In this document: positions 54,401 through 63,562 of the stretch, in pieces
Position numbering within the stretch: position 1 is the stretch's first letter
How the letters are laid out: the number at the start of each line of letters is the position of its first letter
Source of the DNA: Psococerastis gibbosa
Taxonomy: Eukaryota; Arthropoda; Insecta; Psocodea; Psocidae
Direction: 5' to 3'
DNA: 64,000 nucleotides
Assembly (NCBI GenBank): GCA_963971405.1
Contig: OZ020489.1
Location: 4,774,001-4,838,000 of the forward strand
Program-made: the position numbers and the translations under genes
Notes under the pieces: generated by a model
Database searches by the model: none
What the model saw: only the letters and a program-made list of their open reading frames with translations
Told to the model about the DNA's origin: nothing

Positions 54401-57400
54401 TTTTGCAACGAAAGTTTCAATCTACTCCACTCTTGTCTATCTTGAGCGGTCCTTTTTAGGGAAAAGTAGGTAGGTGTCACATCCAAGGTCCTTCATGACA
54501 TCATCCAGGTACTCCTTCATAGGAAGACTATTCTATGCATACATAGTACCGTACTATTTAAATTCTTTTAGTTTTCATGCATGTTTTCCCCGTTAAACTG
54601 ATAGGTGATTGATATTTACAGAATTTTGAAACTCATGGAAATATTGTAACGCAAAAAAAAAAAAAATATTGTTCAAGAAATAGTCTTCCACTAGACTCGT
54701 ATAGATGAAATGCAAATTAACAGATTTTTGATGATTCAGGGATGGCCAATATCCATGGTTAACTTTCTCTCGAAGCCATTGGCATAGTCTGTGGAAGAAC
54801 AGTGCTTCTTGCTGCATCACAAAGCTTATACTAACGTACAATATAAATAAGAAAGTAAAAATACAAGTGAAATAATTAAAAAAAAAACAATCCAATACAA
54901 TAAATAGTTTTTTCGTACCAAAATACGAATTATAATTTATAAAGAACAAAAAAAACTAGAAAGGTTGACCGCGGTTGGGCTGGCACATCCTGGATTAGAC
55001 TAGACGAAAACCGCGCACCAGCGATAAACCAGCGACAAGTCAACTACAACAATCTGCTGCTGTAAACCGTGATTTTGCCAGGTTTTGCTATACCTTTCCC
55101 ATTTGTTCCCATGATAAATTTCTCAGCGGATCGCTGGCGACCGAATCGTCTGGCATTAAACAACGAAGCGTAAAAAAATACCGGCACTTACCACCACTTT
55201 TCATGAAAATACGTTGGCGTAGGTGGACATCTCTCGTTAAATTGGTCACGTGATCACACGTGGTAGCCGCGTCATATCTCGCGCCGGGCTCGTAGATATC
55301 GCGCGAAGGTTGATGCCACGTCGACAAAACAGTGTAACGGCATTCAATCATTTTCTGCCACTCTGTGAAGGAGAAGAGCGGCGGTTCTACAGATTCTAAC
55401 CTGCAAAAACGAAAAAAAAAATGATATCATCCTCAGCAGTAGCATCATAAATGACTCGTATCTGTACTTGGTTAAGTCATGCTTTCGCCTGTTTCATTAC
55501 GTCAATGGTAAGCTTGTCTCAGCTTGTCCATTATCGCTTGTAGCCGGTGTAGGTTGACATCGAGGACGTATACTAGTATGCCAAAGACCAAAAATTCATA
55601 CGGAAACTTTCATCCGAAAGGTTGTTGGTTCGAGTCTTGCTACATTGTCTGGCCATGCTTCAGAGGGCATGTTGTAATGTTGCAAATAAAAAAAGGTTAA
55701 TCGCGTACAATTTAATGAATGCATCTGATTAACCTCTTCAATCGCCTCACTAAGTGACCTGGCAGGTACTTGACTACTTGAGTCGAGTTACGACACGTCT
55801 CCGACCGCAAGGTGTGCAGAGACTCGCACAAGTAGAAGCACACTACCACCTTTCCACCGAAGTCGCAAGCGGCCCCGGACGTTCCTAGTTGAGTGTAAGA
55901 GAGGGCTTTATAGTCCTAACTCCTCTAAGTTGGCTTTGTAATGGAACAAATAGTCAATATTTATTTATTTATTTATTATTAAAAAATGCACGGTTATGAT
56001 AGTCCCATGCCTTTAAAAACGCCATACGGTGCTAACATCGTCTAAATTCTAAGTATTAAAATGAAGAGGAGCACACATACAAGTCTTCATACATGCTCTA
56101 ACGTCGACACTCGTATTTGTACTTGATTAAGTCATGCTTTCACCTGTTACACTGCGTCAATGGTAAGCTTGTCTCAGCTTGTCAATTATCGCATGTACCC
56201 GGTGTAGGTTGACATCGAGGACGTACATCAGTTTGCTAATGGCCAAAAATTCCTACGAAAAAATGTCAATAATGTCCGAAATCCATGGAATCGTTGGCAT
56301 TGGACAAGGAACCAATGGGCCACTATAAGTTTTTTTCCCCCCTTTAAAAAAGATTAATCGCATAGAAACAATTTAATGAATGTATCCGATTGACCTCTTC
56401 AGTCGCCTCTGTAGGTTAATACCAGTGATGATACGACACGTCTCCGATTGCATGGCGTGTAAAGACTAGCACAAGTGCAAGCACGTTACCACTTGGCCAT
56501 CGAAGTCGTTAAGTAGGCCTAGGTTCATAAGAAGTCCGTCAGAGCATTATTATTTTTTCTATAGTCGATATTTTACGAGAATTTTATTTTCAGCAAAAAA
56601 AAGATAATTACACAATGAGATGAAAAAAAAAATTAAATGCGAACGCCACAATGCCTCTCACTCTGAACTCAAGACAAATGAAACTTGTTCAAACAAAGCT
56701 TGGCTGAGTTCTGACACCACTCCTAGTCACCTGCATTACCGGAATAGTACAGTTGATAGAGAACTAGGCTATGACTCAAAAGATCTATGTTCGAGACTCG
56801 AGATAAAAAGAAAAATTTTCGGCCGGTCCTGGGGGCTGGGACCACCCAACCTTAATGGTTACCTTACCTTCACCAGCAGGGTAAAGATGCAGCTGCCGGG
56901 AATGTACATAACACCCCAAATAATAGAGCATTGGCCAAGTGAGTGGAGCCTACAAGTCTATTACGTCACATAGACCTTCCTTTGATGGCTTGTGCCACGG
57001 CGTTTTTTTTTTTTGCTTTCCTATTTATCGGTTAGTATAATTAAGGCTTTGTGATTGATGGTCAAAATTTTGAACACCGTGATGTTAACGGATTTACAGT
57101 TTTTGAGATCCTAAGAATAAAGAAAAAGTATTTTTTTTACGAAATGTCAGTCTCTCTGTCGATCTATAACTCAATTTGGGGCCAAACTACTCGATAGAAT
57201 TTGATTAAGTTCGGCATGTAGGTTCACAGAAATTTCCTCCAGGGACATCTCTCAGCCACTGCTGACCTGTCCGGTCTACACTGGGGCCCCAGGGCTCTTG
57301 TTGCGCATCCGTACACACTGCTTGAAAATGACGACCTACTGACACTGGCCTGCCCGGTCTACACTAGCTCCAGAACCCTTTTGTCGCTTCCTTGCATACT

Positions 57401-60400
57401 GCAACACCTACTTGGAAATGACGAAAGGCTCATGCCTCTTGAAATTGTGTAACTTTAGTCAAACCTCTTCAAAATCTCTTAGGAGAGTCTGGGGTCAACA
57501 ACGACATGTGCGTGGAAGCCTAAAAAAAAGCACCTATGTAATTAAAAAAATATATTAAAAAAAGCGTAAGGCCGGACTGATGCTGTTGCGCAGCTTTACA
57601 AGGACTTCAGTGCCACGATAACGACGAGTACATTGGTGATGATGATAATAGCGTTAAGGATTATGTCGATAACAATGATGATAATACCGTTAATGATTAT
57701 GATGATGACGATAGTGATGTTGATGATGTGTGTTCTCACAAAACAACAACTGACCTGTTAATATTGTCGGCAGTGAAGGAAAGTTTGTATTCAGTAGAAT
57801 TGTCCAACCCCACGAGCAGCTTGAGAGCTATCAGCAGTGCGCCAACTGCCCTACCTTCATAACAGGGCAGCTTGTCTTTCTTACGAGATTTTTGCTCATT
57901 CTTTATTACGACACGGAGTACGTTAACAGCTAGCGTCGCTACTTCATCTGTAACCGCCCAAACAACACCATTTATAATATATAATATTGGCGAGAACGTC
58001 TAACAACGGTCGCTTTCGTTATGGGAGGACTACAGGCAGGGAAACAACTTCGCCCAAAGGAGGTGGCGCGCTTCGCGTTGTACGAGTGAGCAAGATGGCG
58101 CAGGTCCTATGGGCCCACGCCGTGGCCTGGGACTTAGCCAAATATACCACTAATACATAATATTGCATTGGTATAGGCCTATATATTATTTATATTGGGT
58201 TGCATTATGTATTGTATTATATACTGTCACACTGTCTAATTAATAATAAATAAATAAATAAATATCGACTTTTTTTGTTCTATTACTAAGCCAACCCAGC
58301 GGAGTTAGGGCTATAAACCCTTTCTTACACTCAACTAGGAAAGCCCGGGACCGCCTGCTTTACATGCCCTCCGAAGCATGGCCAGAAAACATAGCAAGTG
58401 TAGGACTCGAACCAACAACCTTTCGGGTGAAAGTTGGAGTCCGTTCCACTACTCTACATGTCCTGACCAATGTAATACAATTGAATTTTTGAATCGATAA
58501 TTGACAATCACAAAGTTTTCCTCATACTAACATACAAATAGCAGAGCAAAAGTAGATTATTTTCTTAATTCTCCCCATGAAAAATCTTATCTCACCAGGC
58601 AACTGCAGTTCAACAGCGTACCGCCTGACTAGCTCCTCACCGTTGGGGATGGGCCAGCGGACCATTTCAAATTCCCCAATCATATTACAGGCCAGTACAC
58701 GTAGCTTCTTATAAGTGGCCAACCTCATCTGGCAGACGTCAATGGACCTCAGGTCACCCGAAACTAGTTTCAGCTCCGCCGGGAGAAAGTGCGTGAACTC
58801 GGTCGATGAGACATGGCCATCACGCATAAACCTGAAAACAAAATACATCCCACAATGACGGTCACCACAGTAGAGGTCTATGTAGGAGAGATCCCTAATT
58901 TTTATGAAACTTTAAATTAAAACAAATACATTGTATCAGTCAGGACATGTATAGTAGTGGTACAGACTCCAACTTTCACCCGAAAGGTTGTTGGTTCGAG
59001 TCCCACACTTGCTTCATTTTCTGCCCATGCTTCGGAGGGCATGTAAAGCAGGCGGTCCCGAGTCTTCCTAGTTGAGTGTAAGAGGGGGCTTTATTGCCCT
59101 AACTCCGCTAGGTTGGCTTAGTAATAGAACAAAAAAGTCAATATTTATTTATTTATTTTATTTTATATACAGTATGTATACATTACATGTTAACGAAACG
59201 TTTGTAATTACGCTTTCAGATTGACCGCGGTGTCCGTGAATGCCTCGCATTGCACAAGCTAAATATAGTTGCGGGTTGTTGTCGCAGGTACCTTACCCTA
59301 AATCGGGTAGGTACACAAGTACTCATCCCCGCATTTTACAGTTAGTGAATTCAGTCTTAATATTGTATCGGCTCCGATAGGTTCTATATTTATTTAATTA
59401 TATACCTATTGTTATTTACATTAATTTTATTAGTTGTGGTTGTAGTGTTTTCTTGTTTGTGTTATTATTCTTTATATTAAACAGTGTTTATTGTGCTCGC
59501 CCCTCCTGTGATTCCTGCGGATACTTTGCAAGCCACGGACTCCGGCAGTAGATAAGTAGCGTAGCCTATTCACTCAAAACACATACACCCAGACACTTTA
59601 CAGCACCACACTATACATTACATTTTATAATAGGTCTTCCTACTGTACTACACCTTCACCACCGAGTAAGCAGAGTACGGTAGGCTTATTCTCTTATTCT
59701 CTTACCAATCATAATTATTTTCATACAGTCCACTCATTTCATAGGTACCTAAACCTCCAGGAGCGTAATTTGGAGTTCCTAGTTATTAGCTTAATAGGAT
59801 ACGCCCCTGTTGTGAGTTAGGTACTTATTTTATTTTACTGAGCTATCGCAGAAAACCACACGCGGCCTATCATCCCGGATTCTACTGCTTCATCATGTAA
59901 CTCCGGCCGTGAAAGTCTTAGTAATTATATTTTGCACGGAGTGTGCAGAAAAATAAATAAATAAATATATATACAGTATATATATATATTTCTGTTAAAT
60001 TCTACAATACAAGTAATCAACAAGTAATTGATAAGTATAAACTAAAATCGTCAAAATCAGGTAGTTCTGTCATTGTCATTGTGCTAGTGCCAGTGTAGAA
60101 AGCTTTCTCCAAGAGATGGTTTCTAAACAATTTAGGGAAGTTAGAAGCATTTCTCGCCGTTCTCAGTTCAATCGGGAGTTTTCTAAGGCTAATCGCAGCC
60201 GCATTGAAGAAGCTCGAAATGTCGAAATGGAGAAAGCGCTTAGGGGTCGTTATCTGCGGTTGGACTTTCGCTTGAGAATGACGAAATGTTATGTGATCCC
60301 AATCGAGGTAGGGAGGGATTGATGTTGACACAAGCTATAGAGAACAGAATCAGAGCATTTTAAATGTGGATATACAGACGAATGCTGCGCAAATTTTGGA

Positions 60401-63306
60401 GAGATCGTGTTCCTGATGCCGAGGTCCTGATGCGAATGGAAGCAGAAGCCGAGTGACCATTATGAAACGACAACTAACATACTGTGATGAGGAACGAAAA
60501 ATTCTACATGTTATAATCCTAGGGATGACAGAAGGACATATAGTTCTCAGCAGAAGAACATCCTGGTTAAAACCCTGAAGCAGTGGCTTGGCAAGATCAC
60601 GACTTTCCTTTTCGGAGCAGCAATTTCCAAATTGCCATGATGATCGCCAGCCAATCTTTACTAGAAGAGGCATATAAATAAAAAGAAGTATAGCTTCGAC
60701 GTACTATACAGTATATATATATACGGTAAATAAAAGGCGTCGGTTAATTAACTTACCGTAAGATGTCACTTAGCGTAATTGGACTGCCGGCCACCAAGAG
60801 CGCTAGGTACAATAGGGCAAACAACCTTTTAGGCGAGAGACGATGGCCGTAATAAGCGTTCCTCTTTTCAAGTTTGGCTGCAATGGAACATTTTACCATG
60901 TGCTTGAAACCTTTCTTGGTCATATATGCTCTGTAATGGAAAAGAAAATGTCAATTATAAAAGGAACTGACGCAACATCTGGTATTCGAAATAATGTGAT
61001 GAGAAGGGAGTGCGGGGTGGAGGAATCAGCGGTAGAGAAGATAGCAAGAAAAAGACTGCAATGGTTCGGACACGTAAAAAGAATGGATAACAGCAGATTC
61101 CCGAGTAAATGGCAGGAAGATGAAGACCGCGGAAGGAAACCATGTTGAGGACGATCTCAGAAGACTTGGACAGGTACCAGTGAAGGTGTTGAATGATCAC
61201 AAGGGAAGCGACAGGAATGAGTGGAGGAGGCTCACCTGTCACACCCGGTGAACAGAAAATAGATGATGATCTCCTTATAAGTTTTACATGTTATTAGACG
61301 CTCAGCGGGCCAACTATTAGTATTAGTATTATCTTATTCCTGGGGTTAAAAATGAAACAAAATCAACCAGCCTTACCTACTTTATGGTTTGGCAACATCT
61401 ATTATATTTTATATCTTTGTACTAATCAGCGTGTTCATAATTATACCTTACATAATAGTTTTCTTTTTAACTGATTACTTGTGAAGCCATTTTACTGTAG
61501 TTTGCCCACTACACACACACAGGCGAAAATATATATTTGCGGCCGGTTTGGCGTATTTCGATGGATTGGACCGCCCGTCAATGGGTGGTTTCAATAAATA
61601 ACCTACCTTTTCAACGTTTCTAAGTCAGGTTCCTTCTTAGAGCTGGACATTTCTAATCCTTCTAAATCTGACTCATCAGTTACGCGATGTTGTGACTGTG
61701 ACAACTGAGAGGCATACTCCTCTCTGATGATCCGTTTCTGCAAATACATTATAATTTATTATATTACATTATATCATATATGCATGACCTTCTGCACGTA
61801 ATAATCCAAAGGAAGATAGGACAGAGAGCTCCCGGCAGAAGAATAACATCCTGGTTCAGAAACCTAAGCAGTGGTTTGGCAAGAGCAACGACTTCCCTTC
61901 TCAGAGCAGCAAGGTCTCCAAGGTCCGTAGAAGGTCGATAGAAGAGACATTTAAAGAAGGTATTACATCATAGCCCGTTTAAATAGCGATCAACATGGTA
62001 ATTAGGATATTGGAGACTGCTGCTCTGAAAAGGGAAGTCATACTTTTTGCCAAACGACTGCCTCAGGTTTTTCAACCAAGATGTTCTTCTTCTGCCGAGA
62101 GCCCTCTGTCCTTCTATCTTCCATCGGATTATTACATGGAGAAGGCGATAGTTATACATGGCCCATCAGCGCCCGGATTCAACCGTGTCATCATCATCTG
62201 ACTCCGGCCGATAGTTTATAATTATAACGACTGTGAACACTTTGGCTGTTATGATACTACATACCTTCAACTGCCTAGCAGACATAGAGCCTGAGCCCTG
62301 GCTTTTTGACGACTTTGACGTAACAGATGACCTATACGAAGTTGAGGAGTACTTCCTTTTTCTTGCCAAATTGCGGGAAATGCTACTCTTCGTCACAACT
62401 CCATGGAATACCTAAAAAAATAACAGCTAAATATTAAATATAATCGTAATCGTAGCTAATTATTTTTTTTTTTCTCGTATTTTGGTTCGTCTGCGTCCAA
62501 AGAATGGCAGATGAAAGGGTCACACTTCTTACTGACATTAATTACTCAACGTTATAATAGATATTTCCTGTCGTCACCAGTACATGATCATGATTTTTAA
62601 AGCCTGAGGACGACGACTGTCATGGTGGGGCCACGTCGAAAGAAGGCACCCAGATGACCTGATAAGGCGGATAAAACGTATCTAAGGTGAGGGAAAAAGA
62701 AGACAAGGTCGGCCCAGGCTAATGGTAGAAGCAACTGCAGTCGAAGTAGACTCGCAAGGAGTGGAAGAGAACCTGCAGCATCGCAGATCCCTCTAAGGGG
62801 TATAACCGAGGAATAAGTAAAAGCAAGATAATTTATCATTTATTATCATTTATATTATATTATTTATCATTTATATTTATTATGAATTTATTATCAATTA
62901 AGGAGTTCAGTGGCATAGTGGTAGCGTGTTCGTACTTGTGCGAGTCTCTCTACACATCAAGTGATCGGAGACGTGTCGTAACTCAACACAGGTATTACCT
63001 ACAGAGGCGACTGAAGAGGTTATTTGGATACATTCATTGAATTGTTTGCACGCAAATAATCTTTTAAAATGGAGAAAAAAGATCAGCTGCGACATACCTT
63101 TGCATCACGGGGACGGTATGGATAGCTGAGGAGTGGTTTTAGCTCATTTTGACGAGAAACAAACCCCGCCCTTTCCTTGTGTAGAAACACTGCCCATAAC
63201 TGCAGTACTACAGGTTCAATACTTTCCGACGCGCCAGCCGCAATCAACTGCTTCGTCAGACCCCGAAGAATAAAGTTGTAGGCTTCCCATGTTGTCCATT
63301 CAGGCC
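51303..63306 (-). CDS. TAF1B: TAF1B (RNA polymerase I SL1 subunit B), 11 exons, both ends missing
   Basis: TAF1B is the TFIIB-like (RRN7 family) subunit of SL1/TIF-IB, which recruits RNA polymerase I to rDNA promoters in the nucleolus. Eleven minus-strand exons with GT-AG borders give about 618 codons. Diagnostic features are the WTTWEAYNFILRGLTKQLI and EPVVLQLWAVFLH blocks of the first cyclin-like fold, a serine/basic-rich insert, RLFALLYLALLVAGSPITLS with DILRFMRDGHVSSTEFTHFL, YAVELQLPG, then GRAVGALLIALKLLVGLDN of the second cyclin-like fold, and FSFTEWQKMI of the C-terminal region. All of these have counterparts in TAF1B. Human TAF1B has 588 residues, so most of the protein is present. 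The N-terminal zinc ribbon lies upstream of 63.3 kb and the last exon(s) downstream of 51.3 kb. No stop lies inside the exons. Confidence 0.9.
51475..51600 (-). repeat. SINE family S1, 3' part (minus)
   Basis: The reverse complement matches the S1 body: tRNA-unrelated region with a TTACACTTAACTGGAAAGGCC-like segment, then GTTCTATTTCACCAAGGCAAC near the 3' end. The tRNA-like head is missing. Confidence 0.7.
52150..52252 (-). CDS. TAF1B: TAF1B exon: short C-terminal exon
   Basis: Acceptor ATCTTTTCAG, donor GTAATT. The frame ETPIDEDLGLPLKITVIDTK ... RRSIPNIPA leaves two bases that join A of the next exon to make Arg. Confidence 0.8.
52415..52722. mobile_element. Foldback element with imperfect inverted repeats
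   Basis: The left arm TATTGAGCCCAGCCCACGCC pairs with the right arm GGGCGTGTGCTACGCCTGGG and TTCAATATGCGCC. A third internal copy (CGCATATTGAACCCAG at about 52,473) is present. Boundaries and duplication were not fixed. Confidence 0.55.
52735..52815 (-). repeat. SINE family S1, tRNA-like head (minus)
   Basis: The reverse complement contains the A-box-like TAGTAGTACGGAC and the B box GGTTGTTGGTTCGAGTCGC; the body is absent. Confidence 0.75.
52901..53048. mobile_element. Foldback MITE, copy 2, at a splice donor
   Basis: A 148-bp palindromic element: GGCGGTTATTCCACCGACGT at the left and its (imperfect) reverse complement at the right. The flanks are TAA on both sides (52,898-52,900 and 53,049-53,051). 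It shares the core GTCTGCTACCACGTCAA with the MITE at 48,077. It sits 8 bp inside the intron after the TAF1B exon ending at 53,057. Confidence 0.85.
53057..53246 (-). CDS. TAF1B: TAF1B exon: C-terminal helical segment
   Basis: The acceptor GTGTCTGCTACAG (before 53,246) gives the phase-0 entry FAGPSTQRIPKWVDFLQLDW; a second AG seven bases later would break the frame. It continues RSVLYILEPRYLKELALKLE to ...HVRHDET plus one base. The donor is GTTAGT. A MITE lies 8 bp past the exon end. Confidence 0.85.
53265..53460 (+). repeat. SINE family S1 (plus)
   Basis: It has a B-box-like TCGGTTCGAATCCC at about 53,296, then TGGCCATGCTACGGAGGGCC, CGGGCCTTCCTAGTTTGAGTG and a (TTTA)n tail. It overlaps the intron just upstream of a TAF1B exon (acceptor at 53,247). 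Confidence 0.8.
53515..53705 (+). pseudogene. LINE 3'-end fragment (plus)
   Basis: It encodes RQRKEYLEDVMKDLGCDTN and LKRTAQDRQEWRRRL, the typical last residues of insect LINE reverse transcriptases (R-P-K-x-W-L-E-x-V-x-x-D ... D-R-x-x-W-R). An inverted copy lies at 54,330-54,525. Confidence 0.75.
53735..53865 (-). repeat. Dispersed repeat, minus copy of 55.4-55.6 and 56.1-56.3 kb
   Basis: The reverse complement contains GACTCGTATCTGTACTTGTT, GTCATGCTTTCGCCTGTTTC and GCGTCAATGGTAAGC, as in the plus copies. Confidence 0.75.
54052..54218 (-). CDS. TAF1B: TAF1B exon: RRRLEDNLDRLL segment
   Basis: Acceptor TCAATTTCTAG, donor GTAAGT. The frame VDFTRRRRLEDNLDRLLTKL ... SLTPDTSNIEAIIQHLK ends in phase 0. 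The exon is flanked by two fragments of the same LINE 3' tail in opposite orientation. Confidence 0.85.
54330..54525 (-). pseudogene. LINE 3'-end fragment (minus)
   Basis: The reverse complement matches 53,515-53,705 (GAAGGAGTACCTGGATGATG, TCATGAAGGACCTTGGATGT, AGACAAGAGTGGAG). Together they form an inverted pair around the TAF1B exon at 54,052-54,218. Confidence 0.75.
55192..55400 (-). CDS. TAF1B: TAF1B exon: post-cyclin W-x-x-x-M region
   Basis: Acceptor GTTTTTGCAG, donor GTAAGT. The frame LESVEPPLFSFTEWQKMIEC ... YEPGARYDAATTCDHVTNLT ... RQRIFMKSGG joins the previous exon in frame (AG+G). It corresponds to the F-F-x-W-x-x-x-M segment that follows the second cyclin-like fold. Confidence 0.88.
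55440..55600 (+). repeat. Dispersed repeat (plus), duplicated at 56,107-56,255
   Basis: TGACTCGTATCTGTACTTGG through GTGTAGGTTGACATCGAGGA recurs with few changes 660 bp to the right. Together with the following SINE S2 it forms a local duplication. Confidence 0.75.
55601..55985 (+). repeat. SINE S1 (plus) split by SINE S2 (minus)
   Basis: The S1 head with B box (GGTTGTTGGTTCGAGTCTTG) and GCATG end lies at 55,601-55,676. The S1 body and (ATTT)n tail (GACGTTCCTAGTTGAGTGTAA) are at 55,873-55,985. Between them, 55,690-55,865 is an S2 element in reverse orientation, so S2 inserted into S1. Confidence 0.75.
56107..56335 (+). repeat. Dispersed repeat (plus), second copy
   Basis: CGTATTTGTACTTGATTAAGTC through GACATCGAGGACGTACATCA, then CCGAAATCCATGGAATCGTTG, which also matches the inverted copy near 53,770. 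Confidence 0.75.
56345..56500 (-). repeat. SINE family S2 (minus)
   Basis: The reverse complement reads GTGGTAACGTGCTTGCACTTG ... GGAGACGTGTCGTATCATCA ... GGCGACTGAAGAGGTCAATC, matching the S2 copies at 62.9 and 55.7 kb. Confidence 0.75.
57600..57735. repeat. Degenerate (GAT)n microsatellite
   Basis: GATGATGATGATAATAGCG and similar trinucleotide runs, starting about 20 bp past a TAF1B splice donor. Confidence 0.8.
57755..57947 (-). CDS. TAF1B: TAF1B exon: second cyclin-like fold
   Basis: Acceptor GGGCGGTTACAG, donor GTCAGT. The frame DEVATLAVNVLRVVIKNEQK ... PCYEGRAVGALLIALKLLVG ... LDNSTEYKLSF is the most diagnostic match (A-V-A-I-I-V-V-L-K-L-L-F-L-L-D in the human protein). It ends with AG. 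A degenerate (GAT)n repeat begins in the intron just after the donor. Confidence 0.92.
58246..58470 (-). repeat. SINE family S1, full-length (minus)
   Basis: The reverse complement has the tRNA-like head (GTAGAGTAGTGGAACGGACT, GGTTGTTGGTTCGAGTCCTA), body (GCATGTAAAGCAGGCGGTCC, CTAGTTGAGTGTAAGAAAGG) and (TTTA)n tail. It lies about 125 bp from a TAF1B exon. Confidence 0.85.
58596..58831 (-). CDS. TAF1B: TAF1B exon: HFLP to LQLPG block
   Basis: Acceptor TTTGTTTTCAG, donor GTGAGA. The frame FMRDGHVSSTEFTHFLPAEL ... RWPIPNGEELVRRYAVELQLPG corresponds to the F..FP.. and KYL.EVNLPDE part of TAF1B. It ends with one base (G). The exon is flanked by two SINE copies in opposite orientation. Confidence 0.92.
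58941..59162 (+). repeat. SINE family S1, full-length (plus)
   Basis: Head CAGGACATGTATAGTAGTGG with A-box-like TAGTAGTGGTAC and B box GGTTGTTGGTTCGAGTCCCA, body GCATGTAAAGCAGGCGGTCC, tail (TTTA)n. It lies about 110 bp from the other side of the same TAF1B exon. A tRNA-derived origin is inferred from the A/B boxes. Confidence 0.88.
59163..60350. other. TAF1B intron, repeat-derived
   Basis: No exon recognised. 59,877-59,925 (ACTGCTTCATCATGTAACTC) is an inverted copy of 17,717-17,765. A short TA-rich microsatellite lies near 59,965-59,990. Confidence 0.45.
60350..60675 (+). pseudogene. LINE RT C-terminal fragment 1 (plus)
   Basis: It encodes MWIYRRMLRKFWRDRVPDAE, VLMRMEAEAE and then, in shifted frames, SRRTSWLKP-like residues. 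This is the M-W-x-x-R-R-M-L ... tail found after the RT domain of many insect LINEs. The DNA from 60,500 matches 61,775-61,960. Confidence 0.7.
60757..60877 (-). CDS. TAF1B: TAF1B exon: helix before the second fold
   Basis: Acceptor CCATTGCAG, donor GTAAGT. The frame reads KLEKRNAYYGHRLSPKRLFA and LLYLALLVAGSPITLSDIL, matching the conserved LYLALL..A.TLSDLLR block of TAF1B. It ends with CG, which joins G of the next exon to give Arg. Confidence 0.9.
60940..61260 (+). pseudogene. LINE RT C-terminal fragment 2 (plus)
   Basis: KGTDATSGIRNNVMRRECGV, RLQWFGHVKRMDNSRFPSKW then RGRKP: the R-L-x-W-F-G-H-V-x-R-M signature of LINE RT C-termini. Stops follow. Confidence 0.75.
61607..61737 (-). CDS. TAF1B: TAF1B exon: acidic/serine-rich linker
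   Basis: Acceptor TATTTGCAG, donor GTAGGT. The frame KRIIREEYASQLSQSQHRVT ... SKKEPDLETLK leaves two bases, which do not match the one-base entry of the next recognised exon, so a small exon between 60.9 and 61.6 kb is probably missing. Confidence 0.75.
61775..61960 (+). pseudogene. LINE RT C-terminal fragment 3 (plus)
   Basis: LLHVIIQRKIGQRAPGRRIT then SWFRNLSSGLARATTSLLRA, the G-R-R-x-x-S-W-L-x-N-L tail. It forms an inverted pair with 61,970-62,165. Confidence 0.75.
61970..62165 (-). pseudogene. LINE RT C-terminal fragment 4 (minus)
   Basis: On the minus strand: YRLLHVIIRWKIEGQRALGR, RRTSWLKNLRQSFG, the same tail as 61,775-61,960, in opposite orientation and only about 10 bp away. Confidence 0.75.
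62265..62411 (-). CDS. TAF1B: TAF1B exon: basic/serine-rich insert
   Basis: The acceptor CTGTTATTTTTTTAG precedes 62,411 and the donor GTATGT follows 62,265. 49 codons, phase 0 on both sides: VFHGVVTKSSISRNLARKRK, then a run of serines ending MSARQLK. Low-complexity inserts here are usual in TAF1B. Confidence 0.85.
62600..62820 (+). pseudogene. LINE RT C-terminal fragment 5 (plus)
   Basis: LSWWGHVERRHPDDLIRRIK then RRQGRPRLMVEATAVEVDSQ: a W-W-G-H-V-x-R tail of a different LINE lineage, lying between two TAF1B exons. Confidence 0.7.
62900..63065 (+). repeat. SINE family S2 (plus)
   Basis: GTGGCATAGTGGTAGCGTGT (A-box-like) ... GATCGGAGACGTGTCGTAAC ... GGCGACTGAAGAGGTTATTT and an AATAATCTTTT end. 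It lies about 30 bp from the donor of a TAF1B exon. Confidence 0.8.
63098..63306 (-). CDS. TAF1B: TAF1B exon: first cyclin-like fold, start
   Basis: The acceptor AATGTCTTAG ends at 63,307 and the donor GTATGT starts at 63,097. The exon begins with two bases of a split codon (so the unseen previous exon ends with one), then PEWTTWEAYNFILRG. It ends ...YPYRPRDAK in phase 0. Confidence 0.9.
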
Positions 63307-63339
63307 CTAAGACATTATCAGTATGCAGGTTACAGGGGC

Positions 63340-63510
63340 GGGGCTGAAGATGGCGTAGTTGGTAACTGGCTTGTACTTGTCCAACTGTCTACACACCATC
63401 GAAGACGGCTCGGAGACGAACTCTCGCAACCTTACGCAGGTATTAAGTTACCTGTAATGGCGCCTGAAGAGGTAATATGATACAGATAAATTCATTGAAA
63501 GGATTGAATG
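63340..63510 (+). repeat. SINE family S2, diverged copy (plus)
   Basis: TGGCGTAGTTGGTAACTGGC ... GCTCGGAGACGAACTCTCGC ... GGCGCCTGAAGAGGTAATAT, the S2 layout with more changes. It lies just upstream of the first recognised TAF1B exon. Confidence 0.7.
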
Positions 63511-63562
63511 AGATAGGTAACCTTGTGAGAGTTTCTTTGGTGACTTCGTGGAATTTGGAGAA

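Noticed and set aside
58941-59020. A real tRNA gene (B box GGTTCGAGTCC, A-box-like TAGTGGTA)
   Set aside because: The sequence does not fold into a complete tRNA, recurs at several sites with the same body and (TTTA)n tail, and is therefore a SINE head.
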